Shown in pieces: positions 17,201 through 25,358 of a stretch of DNA of 25,750 nt. The position numbers and the translations under genes were made by a program. Below the pieces are notes generated by a model. That model saw only the letters and a program-made list of their open reading frames with translations. It was not told the origin of the DNA and did not search any database. The stretch comes from a virus. Within the stretch, counting starts at the first letter, position 1; each line of letters begins with the position of its first letter. Where the stretch lies: positions 1 through 25,750 of IMG/VR virus record IMGVR_UViG_3300033144_001419. The stretch is one strand, 5' to 3'.

Positions 17201-20200
17201 TGATAAACATGGCAATGTATTACTTACACAAAATGGTTTTGATCTTGATTGGGCATCAGTATGGCCAGGATATTATTCTAATAATGTTAATATAACAAAT
17301 ACATTTGCTGTCCCTGAATGTTTAGATACTGATTACAGTGCAAATAATCATATAGTAGCTGGAGATAATATAACAGGAGTAGCAACATTTAATAAATATA
17401 CTAATGATATAGCAAGTGGATTAACTCTAGTTTCTACCTTAACAAATGGTACAATATCACTAGGACTTGATTTAAGTGTTGATTATAATAGTGGTGATTA
17501 TTATACATTAGGAGATCAGACTGGAGGAGCGAGTCTTAATGATTTAATGTCTATTGATGATGCTACAGCTAATCATACGTTTATTAGTAACTTAGCTACT
17601 GTATGTTCTTTTGCTGCTGGGCAATATGCTTGTGGTATAGAAAGAGTTAGAGATACAGGAGCTACTAGTCTTACTTATATTTTATCTTGTAAACCTGGAG
17701 TAGCGGCAGATGTAGAAATATTTTTACATACATTAGATGATGCCGGAACTAATCAACTAGCTGTTATAGGATTAATAAATCCATCTACAGCTACTAATCA
17801 ATGGCCTTTCTGTCCTACTGGTATGGCATACAGTGATATATGTAGTAAATGGCCAAATAATACTGATCCAGTAGTTTTATCTTCATTTAGTGATTGTACA
17901 GATTGTTTATCTAATCCTAGTACAGAGGATTGTTGCTATAAATTAACTAATTGTGATACGGGCGCGGTACAATACAGTACCCAAGGTTTATTAGATCCAT
18001 ATGTTGGATTGATAATTAGACTTACAGGAGGTACTTGTTGGGAAGTAGAAAGAGTTCCTAATTGTATTAGTCCAGTAACAGTTACACCAGATACAACTCC
18101 AGGACCGTTTGCAGATTGTCCAACTTGTGAGGTTCCTCCTATTCAATGTTATAAACTACCTAATTGTAATGATGCATCAGATGTTATATTAACAGATGAT
18201 GTTTTAACTCCAGGTATAACTGGATGGTATAATGCAGGAATGACAGTACAATTAAATGGTGAATGTTTCTGTAGAGAAATAATACAAAATCAATGTACAG
18301 GTACTGAGGTAGCAGTAACTATGCAAAATACATTACCAGATTGTAGTTCATATTGTAATTTTAGTATACAATTAGAAAACTGTGTTACAGGACAAATAGT
18401 TAATGTAGATTATAATACTTCTCCTACCGTAGTAGCAGCAGCAGGGGGAGCTCAAGCTTATGAAATAACTGTTGGAGGAGCAGTACCAGATCCAGTTGAT
18501 TTATGCTGGAAAAAATTACCAGGCTGTATAGGCCCTGCAGGAACACTTTATCCTATTGGTGTAATAACAGCTACTCATACAGACTGTCCTACTTGTATAA
18601 ATCAAGGAGCAACGTGTGTAAAAGTAGATCATTGTTGTGGAGATACTTATGTATTACCACAGATAGTTGATGTAACAACAGGTATAACAGTTGCTGATAT
18701 AGGAGCAGTAGTTCAAGCAGATATTACAGTAGCTGGTATTATATATTCTGGTTGTTGGGAAGTAAGTGCAAATAGTCCAGTGGGAGATTGTACAAATGCA
18801 TTACCTGTTGGTGATGTAAATGCAATAAATACATCTACTGTAGGAACTGGTAACTATTTAGATTGTACTTATTGTCCAATAGATCCATGTCCTATTTCTT
18901 GTGTTTTATTAGAAGACTGTTCTAATCCTGGTAACACTTTAACAGTAGATGGTGCAACAGGAACACTTATAGGTACTGATGTTGTAGAAATAGCAGGGTA
19001 TGGTAGTACATGCTGGAAAGTATGTTCTTCTGCAGGTAATCCAGTAGCAGGAACACATTGGTTCTATGGTGAAAGATTAGGAATGGATTTCTCAACTGGA
19101 GCAGCAGTATCAGATTTTAGTGGGCAATCTCAAATGCTAAATTATAACTCTGGTAATAACCCCGCTACTGCAGATGCTTGGACATTTAGAGGATCAGCAG
19201 TACACTCTGCTACAGGAGCTGCTACTATAGGAGGTAATGCATTTGCTGCCGGAGATTTAATGTTCTATACAGATGGTCATCAGATATATGATAGAACACA
19301 TGTTAGAATGAATTTAGATTCAGGTCCAATACATAATGGAGATGCGAATGTAGGAGGTCTTGGACCAAATGGTAGAACTTTCCCAGCTCAAGGAGCAGTT
19401 ATTATACCAGTTGCAAATGGAGGAAATACAAATGGAGTATGGCATCAATATTATGTTATACAAAATTCAGCTGGAAATGGTCCAATAAAATGGTCTATTG
19501 TTGATATGACTTTAAATAGTGGAAAAGGAGAAGTACTTGCTGCATCTGCTAATACTACATTAGTAGCAAATGCATGTGAGTTTATGTGTGTAAATACAAC
19601 TACGGGAATAGGATCTGCTGCTTACTGGCATTTCTTCTATCTTCCTGTTCTGGCTAATAGTACAGATTGGGCTAATTCACATATTAGAGCTATAAAATTT
19701 GCTAATACTGGAATAGGAGCATCATTTGTATCAGTAGATATGCAATCAAATATAATGGATTTATCAGATACTGCGGCGCAAGGATCTGGAGAATTACTTG
19801 TTAATCAAACAAATGATATAATAGTACTTAGAGCTAATGAAGCTGCACCAATGGGTAAAGCTTACACTACATGGGTATTTGGATTAAATCCAGCAACAGC
19901 TCTATCTGCTACAGCGCAGACTGGATGGATGCAATCTAATGGTTATAATGGAGGAGCTAATAACGGTATTTACAGTTGGATTATAGCAGGTAACTACCAA
20001 TATCAGAATCCAAATAGTGTGAATGATTGTTATGATGCAATGACAGCTATTAATAATGCTAGAACTATTACTTTTAGTCCTGATGGAAGAATTTTATGGA
20101 CTACTACTGCAACTTATTATGATCCAGCAACTCCATATGAAATCCAACTCGATAAATCTGGATATGCTTTATTTGCTATAAATGTAAAAAGATATGCAGA

Positions 20201-23200
20201 TGATATGTTTAGTACTGGCTTTTTTATACCTTACGGTAGTAATGTAAATGCTGCAAATTTTGATGCTGGTCTAGAATACGTATGGGCGAGTAATAATGAA
20301 ATAGTTCCAGGTCTAACTTATTGTAATCAAAATAAAACATTCCCAGATGCAAGTACAGCAACTGGCTGGTTTGGAGGTTTTGACGAAACCAGATGTACAA
20401 CTACTGTTGTAGATTTAACATGTGGCCCTGATGGTAAAATGTGGCTAAATCTAGTAGAACAAGAACTTAATGTACCTTTCCAACAATCAGTAGGACAAGG
20501 TCAACAAATCACAAATTCATTATTAAGATTAGATGATCCTAATAATGCAACTCAGATTCAGCAAGGTCTGCTAGGACTTCAGCCTGTTCCTTCTTTTGAT
20601 ATAAGCTCAAGACGAATGGGAGAAAGATTCCCAGTATGGTTAAATATGCCATGCCCTTGTGATCCAGTTAATGTTGTTAGCCCAGTAACTATTACAGCTA
20701 CACATAATGATTGTACAGATTGTGCAATAGCACCGCCTGATTGTTATGTATTAACAGAATGTGATTGCACAGGAGGACAGCCTACATATAATTCTTGCTC
20801 TGTTAATGATCCATCAACGATGCCTGCTCCTATGATTACATACGGAAAGAGTTGGTCAACTACTTGTTTTGGTGGATCTGGTCAAAGATGGGACGCTATT
20901 GTAACTGCAGTACAAGCATTAGGAACTACTTTAGCACCAGGAGTAGCACAAACAGTAAACTTTAGTTACAGCTTTATTAATAATGGAGCTACATTCCCAA
21001 TAGGTATCCCTGGATTTGGGCCAGCTTTAGCTGTAGAACAAGGACCAGGTACAGCTAATACAGCAGGAACTAGCTCTTGGCCAGGATGCGCTCCTTATAA
21101 TAAAACATATCAAATTACTCATGCTATGTTTAAAACAGAGATGATAGCAATGTTTAATGGTATTAAAGCTATGTTTGAAGGAATGTTTAATACTAACTGT
21201 GGATATGGAGCTAACTTAACTGTTAACTTTACAGACTTAGGATATGAAACTGGATACACTGCAGGTGATCCAGCAATGGGAACAAATACTATAGCATCTG
21301 CTAATGGAACATCATTTACAGATTCAAATGGAGTAGCAGGAATAGGAGATTTTAGAATTGGATTCGCTGACTTTGGAACTTTAGATCCTGCAGGTGGAGG
21401 AGGTTGTGGAAGTTCTGGAGGAGCTTCAGGAATATTAGGATTATGTTTTGTAGGAAATTTAAATTCTTCTGTTCCAGGTAATGTAAGAACAAGTCCAGAA
21501 ACAGGTTTACTATTATTTGACGCAAATGAAGATTGGAGAAAAGCGAGTGATGCGGTAATACCAAATTCTTTCTCTTTAATTAGAGTAGGGATGCATGAAA
21601 TAATGCATGCACTTGGATATGGTCACGATTTCTTAACATTTGGTGGAGCAGGACCAGTAGGGGACTGTACTACTCTTTGTAGTTGTCCTTGTTATCAAAG
21701 TGCAACAACTTGTCCTGGACTTAATCAGTGTGAAACTTTCTTAGGATCAGGTGTTTATGTTCCTTGTTGTCCAGGAATTGTACCTAATGGTGATGCATTA
21801 ATGGGACCATTCTCAAGTAATAATGCTTTTGCTACAGACTTCCCTACTGGTTTATTAGGCCCAGAAGGAATATATGATAGAAGAGCTACATGTGGTATAT
21901 ATGGAAATCCATCAGCAAATTATGGATGTGAAGATGGTGTATGCTTAGGGGGATCAGGATGTGTTTATGTAACACATTATTCTGATGATCCTGCTTTAGG
22001 AGCTTATGTAGGAGGAGTAATAACGTGGGATGATGGTTCTGCTGCGGGAGAAAGATGTTGGGAAGTTGATATAGAACAACCATGTCCAGCAGGAGTTACA
22101 TTAATTAATCCAGTAAACTTCACTGGAGGAGACCCTACTTGGGATTGTGATGATTGTACAGTAGGAGGCAATGATTGTTATACATTAGATTTATGTGCGT
22201 GTACTAGTGTTCTAGGAGCGCCACAACAAGTAATTACAACTACAGATTTATCAATGTGGTGTAATGGAACTATAGGTAATGGGACTATTGTAGAAATAGA
22301 TTTATATCCAGGAGCTTGTTATGAAATTAATTGTACACCTCAACCTTGTCCTGCTGCAGGAGCGGTAGCAGTTGTAGTAGTTAACTCATACCTAGACTGC
22401 CAAGATTGTTGTGATGATAATAATCAGTGTTATGAATTATGTCCTTGTAATCAACAATCATCAACAACAGATACTTGTGCAGCTATTCCATCATTATATA
22501 ATCCTACAATCATTAATTTTGCAGGTGATGGTTGGGCTTTAGACTATATATCTGATCAAGCTAACACTCATGCAGCAACTGGTGCTACATTAGCAAGTAC
22601 AGATGTTACTACAGTGAAATATGTTAGTACAGATGCTCCTTTGTCTCTTCCATGTATATCTATAGTTAATGGTAGTAATGGATATTGGAAAACCTTACAA
22701 CCATTTAGTGTATTTTTCTCAGGTTCAGGAGCTGTTCCAGCAGGATTTGCAGCATCATATACTAAATGGGATGATTTCTTAACAGATGGTCTTGCTTTAG
22801 GTATATCAGGAATGACTGTTAATACTCAATATTTTGGAACATCAGGTTTATTAAATACTCATTTTGGACAAACTGTTGTCTTTGGTATAGGTCATATTGA
22901 TTGTGAATGTACTACAGCTCAAACATGTACAGTAGTTACTAATGATCTGTCTGCAGAATTAGGACAAGTTATAACAATAGGTCCAGGTGCACCAGGAGGA
23001 TTAGATAATGATGGAGTAGATTGTTATGAGGTTCAGCTTTGTGGAAATTGTAATACTGCAGCATGTACTCCAGTCGGAGCAATTACAATAACAGGAACAT
23101 ACCCAACTTGCCCTGATTGTGACAATGCAACTTTATGTGATTGTTATAGATTAGTAGATTGTGAAGATGCAAATAATATAATAAATAATGTATGCCAAAA

Positions 23201-23939
23201 CACTGATTTAGCTAATGCATATAGTCTAGGTCAGATAGTACAAATAAATAATAATGCAGCACAATGTTGGATTGTAGAATGTGAGGATCCTCTTATTTGT
23301 GATCCAGCTACATGTGTTACAGTTACAGTTAGTAATACTTTCTATGATTGCCAAGACTGTACAGGTAGTTTTTGTTACGAGTGTGCAAGTCCTGGAAGCT
23401 GTTTATGTACAGTAGCTGCAGGATGTGGAGCTGGTACTTATCCAGATTGTCCTACTATGTTCCTTAATGAGCCTGGTTGTTGTCCTCCAGTGTTAGGATA
23501 TAATTGTGTAGGACCACCAAGCGGCCCTTGTTCATGTGACCCATGTTATACATTACCTTGTGATCATGCAACTCTTTTCCAATGTCAGAATGCTCCATCT
23601 CCAAGTTGTTGTTCATTAATAAGTGAAAGTTGGAATTGTCTTTGGGATGTAGGTACAAGTAGTTATATATGTGTAGATCCGGGTGATGGTTCTGGACTAT
23701 TCCCAAATAATGCAGCATGTGTAACAGCAGTAAATAATAATGTACAGCCATGTTATGTAGAGTCATGGAATTGTGTAACAAATGGTGGAGTAAGTGTTTG
23801 TACTGATCCAGGAGATGGTAGTGGTACTTGGAATAATACTAATGGAGGATTAGTTGCATGTCAAACATGTAATGGATGTGCATTAGATCCTACTTGTGTA
23901 GGAGTTGTTCCTAATTATGATTGTGATCCAGTATCCTAG
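14253..23939 (+). CDS. Giant multidomain Cys-rich adhesin / tail protein with embedded metzincin protease
   Basis: At 3228 residues this is by far the largest gene in the window. Visible layout: residues 1 to about 450, a beta-propeller-like domain (SDGRKVYD, LIDMSGNSG) of the type found at the start of secreted Bacteroidota proteins; about 500-1210, further propeller-like repeats with a Cys cluster near 840-900; from 1228, degenerate Cys modules (CYxLxxC...CWxV...DCxxC) starting near 1228, 1299, 1368, 1455, 1550, 2164, 2570, 2642, 2726 and 2964; a second copy of the N-terminal domain at about 1602-2131; a metzincin-like domain about 2190-2560 with HEIMHALGYGH at 2448-2458; and two tandem SWNC repeats at 3126 and 3171. 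No signal peptide is seen. It probably forms the receptor-binding or surface-degrading tail appendage. The stop is TAG within TCC-TAG-C, and the next ORF continues in the +1 frame. Confidence 0.75.
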   Translation: MSDSLNYGKWVTGLKQETNTLGGATPPVNGNWLPNPIAAMNTNYGTCTITAKAGVTYGSTSYAANDILFSSDGRKVYDSTGAIMNGDPDTDGGFKGVPQGIVIVEVPAALQSSIGKTNELFWVFANGITKGILCGLIDMSGNSGLGTFTDRSNSGLTPTGGVLGTVLGSEDGMGGRMVATCSRQGASDAVDGICLIYKSQSNTGGTNWTDNGWMANRINKIAANGFPDITHADAAPVNSVVGETAISGTDGSIHGIVSITPVNLDNLDANWKKHKLATIWRNYIVPNGTAPQEQATVECLTFDEDTLAISNPTTIITGQFDNGVQSWPMPSNSPSRFYAMGLEFSHSSTHDKSYLYYPNFDQTVPGATLEIRWQEINSLNVWSLTNTGGIEVLDNSGQKIWGGPSNPGRILAGIWRDPHKDGRLFVSTPEKVGKWNLSMTADAPSWSDEFPEEWGSLSYPVNPIQHCILFNANDPVAAPPTQFFQGTLDTDTYYSYGAPSFVYCTTSTPSIEINISKCCPATGFMLDNTDTLWRADYGASSTQVDQITQFNLTDPIGISHDRYRDMLYIWSKAGIANGISYIKYNTDNNVAYSIQAVTPNAGYAYIIAVDNNAWEQVKSPAPSNPTTEGACKYHQFIAKKGTGTNDYSIGVIDVNTNTMLTPVAGYDIDISTIFSGALAGKPPTHITTLKEVNSAQNEFTSYVAFGDRIATLDGATATWTLLATTHSANFTSLFFTACEPVHDPILYCSYGAGGANQAGIVNQGSGLVVPIGASGYTTNPGGFTFPNLVISSAWQNGASYFNHAPLRVDSVLQASVFTDYSNRCKHANPIWNQDPDISEHVGCFGCHAELDDYHLYADSCGWTEPHDYINDCRYCTDTLIEDCRVFLPCCNQDSLGTTALGPMQLPGISINNAGSFVPGTVYGVAFGANPPVCATAVTPDPQMWFTANDEIFHISDLIAGTCITPAWVSSGGLTFNDLEDIAFDKHGNVLLTQNGFDLDWASVWPGYYSNNVNITNTFAVPECLDTDYSANNHIVAGDNITGVATFNKYTNDIASGLTLVSTLTNGTISLGLDLSVDYNSGDYYTLGDQTGGASLNDLMSIDDATANHTFISNLATVCSFAAGQYACGIERVRDTGATSLTYILSCKPGVAADVEIFLHTLDDAGTNQLAVIGLINPSTATNQWPFCPTGMAYSDICSKWPNNTDPVVLSSFSDCTDCLSNPSTEDCCYKLTNCDTGAVQYSTQGLLDPYVGLIIRLTGGTCWEVERVPNCISPVTVTPDTTPGPFADCPTCEVPPIQCYKLPNCNDASDVILTDDVLTPGITGWYNAGMTVQLNGECFCREIIQNQCTGTEVAVTMQNTLPDCSSYCNFSIQLENCVTGQIVNVDYNTSPTVVAAAGGAQAYEITVGGAVPDPVDLCWKKLPGCIGPAGTLYPIGVITATHTDCPTCINQGATCVKVDHCCGDTYVLPQIVDVTTGITVADIGAVVQADITVAGIIYSGCWEVSANSPVGDCTNALPVGDVNAINTSTVGTGNYLDCTYCPIDPCPISCVLLEDCSNPGNTLTVDGATGTLIGTDVVEIAGYGSTCWKVCSSAGNPVAGTHWFYGERLGMDFSTGAAVSDFSGQSQMLNYNSGNNPATADAWTFRGSAVHSATGAATIGGNAFAAGDLMFYTDGHQIYDRTHVRMNLDSGPIHNGDANVGGLGPNGRTFPAQGAVIIPVANGGNTNGVWHQYYVIQNSAGNGPIKWSIVDMTLNSGKGEVLAASANTTLVANACEFMCVNTTTGIGSAAYWHFFYLPVLANSTDWANSHIRAIKFANTGIGASFVSVDMQSNIMDLSDTAAQGSGELLVNQTNDIIVLRANEAAPMGKAYTTWVFGLNPATALSATAQTGWMQSNGYNGGANNGIYSWIIAGNYQYQNPNSVNDCYDAMTAINNARTITFSPDGRILWTTTATYYDPATPYEIQLDKSGYALFAINVKRYADDMFSTGFFIPYGSNVNAANFDAGLEYVWASNNEIVPGLTYCNQNKTFPDASTATGWFGGFDETRCTTTVVDLTCGPDGKMWLNLVEQELNVPFQQSVGQGQQITNSLLRLDDPNNATQIQQGLLGLQPVPSFDISSRRMGERFPVWLNMPCPCDPVNVVSPVTITATHNDCTDCAIAPPDCYVLTECDCTGGQPTYNSCSVNDPSTMPAPMITYGKSWSTTCFGGSGQRWDAIVTAVQALGTTLAPGVAQTVNFSYSFINNGATFPIGIPGFGPALAVEQGPGTANTAGTSSWPGCAPYNKTYQITHAMFKTEMIAMFNGIKAMFEGMFNTNCGYGANLTVNFTDLGYETGYTAGDPAMGTNTIASANGTSFTDSNGVAGIGDFRIGFADFGTLDPAGGGGCGSSGGASGILGLCFVGNLNSSVPGNVRTSPETGLLLFDANEDWRKASDAVIPNSFSLIRVGMHEIMHALGYGHDFLTFGGAGPVGDCTTLCSCPCYQSATTCPGLNQCETFLGSGVYVPCCPGIVPNGDALMGPFSSNNAFATDFPTGLLGPEGIYDRRATCGIYGNPSANYGCEDGVCLGGSGCVYVTHYSDDPALGAYVGGVITWDDGSAAGERCWEVDIEQPCPAGVTLINPVNFTGGDPTWDCDDCTVGGNDCYTLDLCACTSVLGAPQQVITTTDLSMWCNGTIGNGTIVEIDLYPGACYEINCTPQPCPAAGAVAVVVVNSYLDCQDCCDDNNQCYELCPCNQQSSTTDTCAAIPSLYNPTIINFAGDGWALDYISDQANTHAATGATLASTDVTTVKYVSTDAPLSLPCISIVNGSNGYWKTLQPFSVFFSGSGAVPAGFAASYTKWDDFLTDGLALGISGMTVNTQYFGTSGLLNTHFGQTVVFGIGHIDCECTTAQTCTVVTNDLSAELGQVITIGPGAPGGLDNDGVDCYEVQLCGNCNTAACTPVGAITITGTYPTCPDCDNATLCDCYRLVDCEDANNIINNVCQNTDLANAYSLGQIVQINNNAAQCWIVECEDPLICDPATCVTVTVSNTFYDCQDCTGSFCYECASPGSCLCTVAAGCGAGTYPDCPTMFLNEPGCCPPVLGYNCVGPPSGPCSCDPCYTLPCDHATLFQCQNAPSPSCCSLISESWNCLWDVGTSSYICVDPGDGSGLFPNNAACVTAVNNNVQPCYVESWNCVTNGGVSVCTDPGDGSGTWNNTNGGLVACQTCNGCALDPTCVGVVPNYDCDPVS
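19056..20645 (+). other. Second copy of Bacteroidota surface-protein (WYFG-type) domain, inserted in a Cys module
   Basis: Residues about 1602-2131 of the giant protein begin HWFYGERLGMDFSTG and continue with GDLMFYTDGHQIYD and KWSIVDMTLNSGKGEV. These resemble the start of many secreted Bacteroidota proteins as I recall them (WYFG..AG..F, LLFYTDG, YSVVDM). The same pattern in weaker form is at residues 1-200 of this protein (DILFSSDGRKVYD, LIDMSGNSGLG). It is flanked by the two halves of one Cys module: CWKVCSS before and CPCDPVNVV...DCTDC after. Confidence 0.6.
20820..21932 (+). other. Metzincin-type metalloprotease domain inside the giant protein
   Basis: HEIMHALGYGHD at residues 2448-2459 (bases 21594-21629) matches HExxHxxGxxH exactly: His2448, His2452 and His2458 as zinc ligands, Glu2449 as general base and Gly2455 in the turn. 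About 75 residues later, NGDALMGP supplies a candidate Met-turn. The preceding region has the mixed helix and strand content expected of a metzincin N-lobe. It sits between Cys modules and could cleave host surface proteins or mature the fibre. Confidence 0.75.
23628..23880 (+). repeat. Two tandem SWNC...DPGDGSG repeats at the C-terminus of the giant protein
   Basis: Residues 3126-3170 and 3171 to about 3208 repeat the plan SWNC, a short variable part, C.DPGDGSG, a turn rich in Asn, then AC and C. The exact period is 45 residues. Comparable small Cys/DPG repeats are common in surface proteins of marine and environmental Bacteroidota and their phages; this is recalled, not searched. Confidence 0.65.
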
Positions 23940-25341
23940 CCATGAACCAGAAGAAGGTACTTTTGAAGCAGAATGTGAAAACTGTTTAGATGAAATAGAT
24001 ATGAAAAAATTCTTTGATAAAGTAGCTGATGTATGTGATGATTGTAATGTACCATTCGGACTAACTGATCAAGAAGTAACTTGCGATACAGGATGCTTTG
24101 GTAATAGTAACATATATGTATTCTTAGATGTAACATCTGTATTTGGCGGAACCTTTACAAATAGATTACAAGAATGTGTTAACTTTAAACAAAATGTAAT
24201 AATACCAGCTTACCAACAAATACAAGCTGAATATCCTTCCTATACAGGAAAGTTATATATAATACCAGGAGCATGGCCTCATGGTCAATACTTTGGACCG
24301 TGTAATGATTGTAATAATACAGGATCAGCTGCACCAGGTAGTCCTACAGCCCCAGAAGATTGGTTGGGTTGGGCTATGTATCCACTAAGTGGTAATAAAG
24401 GAGCAAATGGAGCCGGAGCAAATCCAATGGCTACAGGAACATTACCAGCAAATAAAAGAGTAGTTATGGGACATACAATGGTAGATGCAATAGGCGGAGC
24501 TCCGTGGGATTGTAATAACCCTGCATATATTGCAGCTCAACATGGACCATTATTAGAACAAATATTTATCTTACCTGGTTCATATCCAGATGATGGATTT
24601 ACTCAGGTTAATCCGTGGGCTGATCCAGCTGGTAAAGAAGGATTCAGTGATCCTTATCATGAATTCCAAGGAGGAGATACTGATGCAATATCTATAATAT
24701 TCCAAGACGAATCAAGAAACCCAGGTCAATTAGGATATTATGAAGAAGTATCAGTTAATCAATTTACAGGTTCGTGCGGTACTGCGTTGTGGGGAGGCGT
24801 GCAAGCAAGTAGTTGGAATGGAATGGGAATGGGATCTGGAGGTCCAGATTCATTAAGTACTAGATGGAAAACTGATTATAATAATTATATGGAATTACAT
24901 CAGTATGGATGGGATAGTGCTGGAAATCTAAATTCACTTCCTTGGAATGTAACACAAAAAACTATGATCTATGCAGGTTCATATGCAACTGGAACAACTC
25001 CTGTTCATACTGCAAGAGTAGGCTTTATCTATCATATGTTTGGTGCTGTAGGCGCACAAGTTAAAGATGCAAATATTAGTTACCAAGGACATATAGATTG
25101 TGCGGATTATGTAGGTGTACCAACAGTATTTGGATTCCAGTGTGATGTAGCAACAGATATTACTATACCTAATCCGTATATGGGGGCTTCTGCAGGAGGA
25201 GATCCTACACATACAACAGGGTATCAAGGAGGTTCACTGAGTAAATATGGAATGACTTTCCATATACCAGATGATGTAATAATGAATTTAAATTCATCAA
25301 TGTTATATGAATTATGGAAAGAATATTTATCAGACTGTTAA
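23917..25341 (+). CDS. von Willebrand A-like tail protein, possibly the frameshifted C-terminus of the giant protein
   Basis: This ORF is 474 residues from the ATG at 23917. The frame opens at 23902 and has TTG at 23905; the next in-frame ATG is 24001. After a Cys-rich start (ECENC, VCDDC) comes a vWA-like pattern: a hydrophobic strand running into DVTS (Asp71, Thr73 and Ser74, a variant MIDAS) and later DAISIIFQDES near 256-266, the strand that usually carries the fourth vWA motif. A beta-rich, Gly/Asn-rich C-terminal half follows and ends in SDC. With the ATG at 23917 it overlaps the giant gene by 23 bases and has no A-rich leader, unlike its neighbours. A +1 shift at TCC-TAG-C would make it the last 467 residues of a 3695-residue protein. 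It should be a surface-contact protein. Confidence 0.62.
   Translation: MIVIQYPSHEPEEGTFEAECENCLDEIDMKKFFDKVADVCDDCNVPFGLTDQEVTCDTGCFGNSNIYVFLDVTSVFGGTFTNRLQECVNFKQNVIIPAYQQIQAEYPSYTGKLYIIPGAWPHGQYFGPCNDCNNTGSAAPGSPTAPEDWLGWAMYPLSGNKGANGAGANPMATGTLPANKRVVMGHTMVDAIGGAPWDCNNPAYIAAQHGPLLEQIFILPGSYPDDGFTQVNPWADPAGKEGFSDPYHEFQGGDTDAISIIFQDESRNPGQLGYYEEVSVNQFTGSCGTALWGGVQASSWNGMGMGSGGPDSLSTRWKTDYNNYMELHQYGWDSAGNLNSLPWNVTQKTMIYAGSYATGTTPVHTARVGFIYHMFGAVGAQVKDANISYQGHIDCADYVGVPTVFGFQCDVATDITIPNPYMGASAGGDPTHTTGYQGGSLSKYGMTFHIPDDVIMNLNSSMLYELWKEYLSDC
23934..23940 (+). promoter_or_regulatory. Candidate +1 frameshift site TCC-TAG-C
   Basis: The giant ORF ends TCC TAG and the next ORF reads AGC CAT in the +1 frame from base 23938. 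A UCC codon followed by a stop is the arrangement used by antizyme genes (UCC-UGA), and stop-codon-driven +1 slippage is known in bacterial prfB (CUU-UGA-C). The frames overlap only over 23902-23936. No clear stimulatory hairpin or internal Shine-Dalgarno-like sequence is seen. An ordinary overlap of two genes is the alternative. Confidence 0.4.
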
Positions 25342-25358
25342 ATGTAGAAAAGATTTTA

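Larger units (their letters stand above)
17934..23360 (+). repeat. Degenerate Cys-rich module array within the giant protein
   Basis: At protein level (residues 1228-3036) about nine or ten modules follow the plan CYxLxxC, a strand pair, GCWxV, then a Cys and beta stretch closing in DCxxC. Uninterrupted modules are roughly 70-95 residues apart. Examples of starts are CYKLTNC (1228), CYKLPNC (1299), CYTLDLC (2642) and CYRLVDC (2964). DNA identity between copies is low, so these are old duplications. Several modules carry large insertions. Confidence 0.75.

Noticed and set aside
17934-23360. The repeated modules as a diversity-generating (DGR) or DNA-level tandem repeat
   Set aside because: Copies are similar only at protein level. 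No near-identical DNA copies, template repeat or reverse transcriptase gene are present in the window.
23464-23781. 105-codon open frame on the - strand rich in His and Leu
   Set aside because: It lies fully inside the giant gene, and its composition is what antisense reading of Cys/Asn/Gly-rich coding gives. There is no start context or neighbouring - strand gene.
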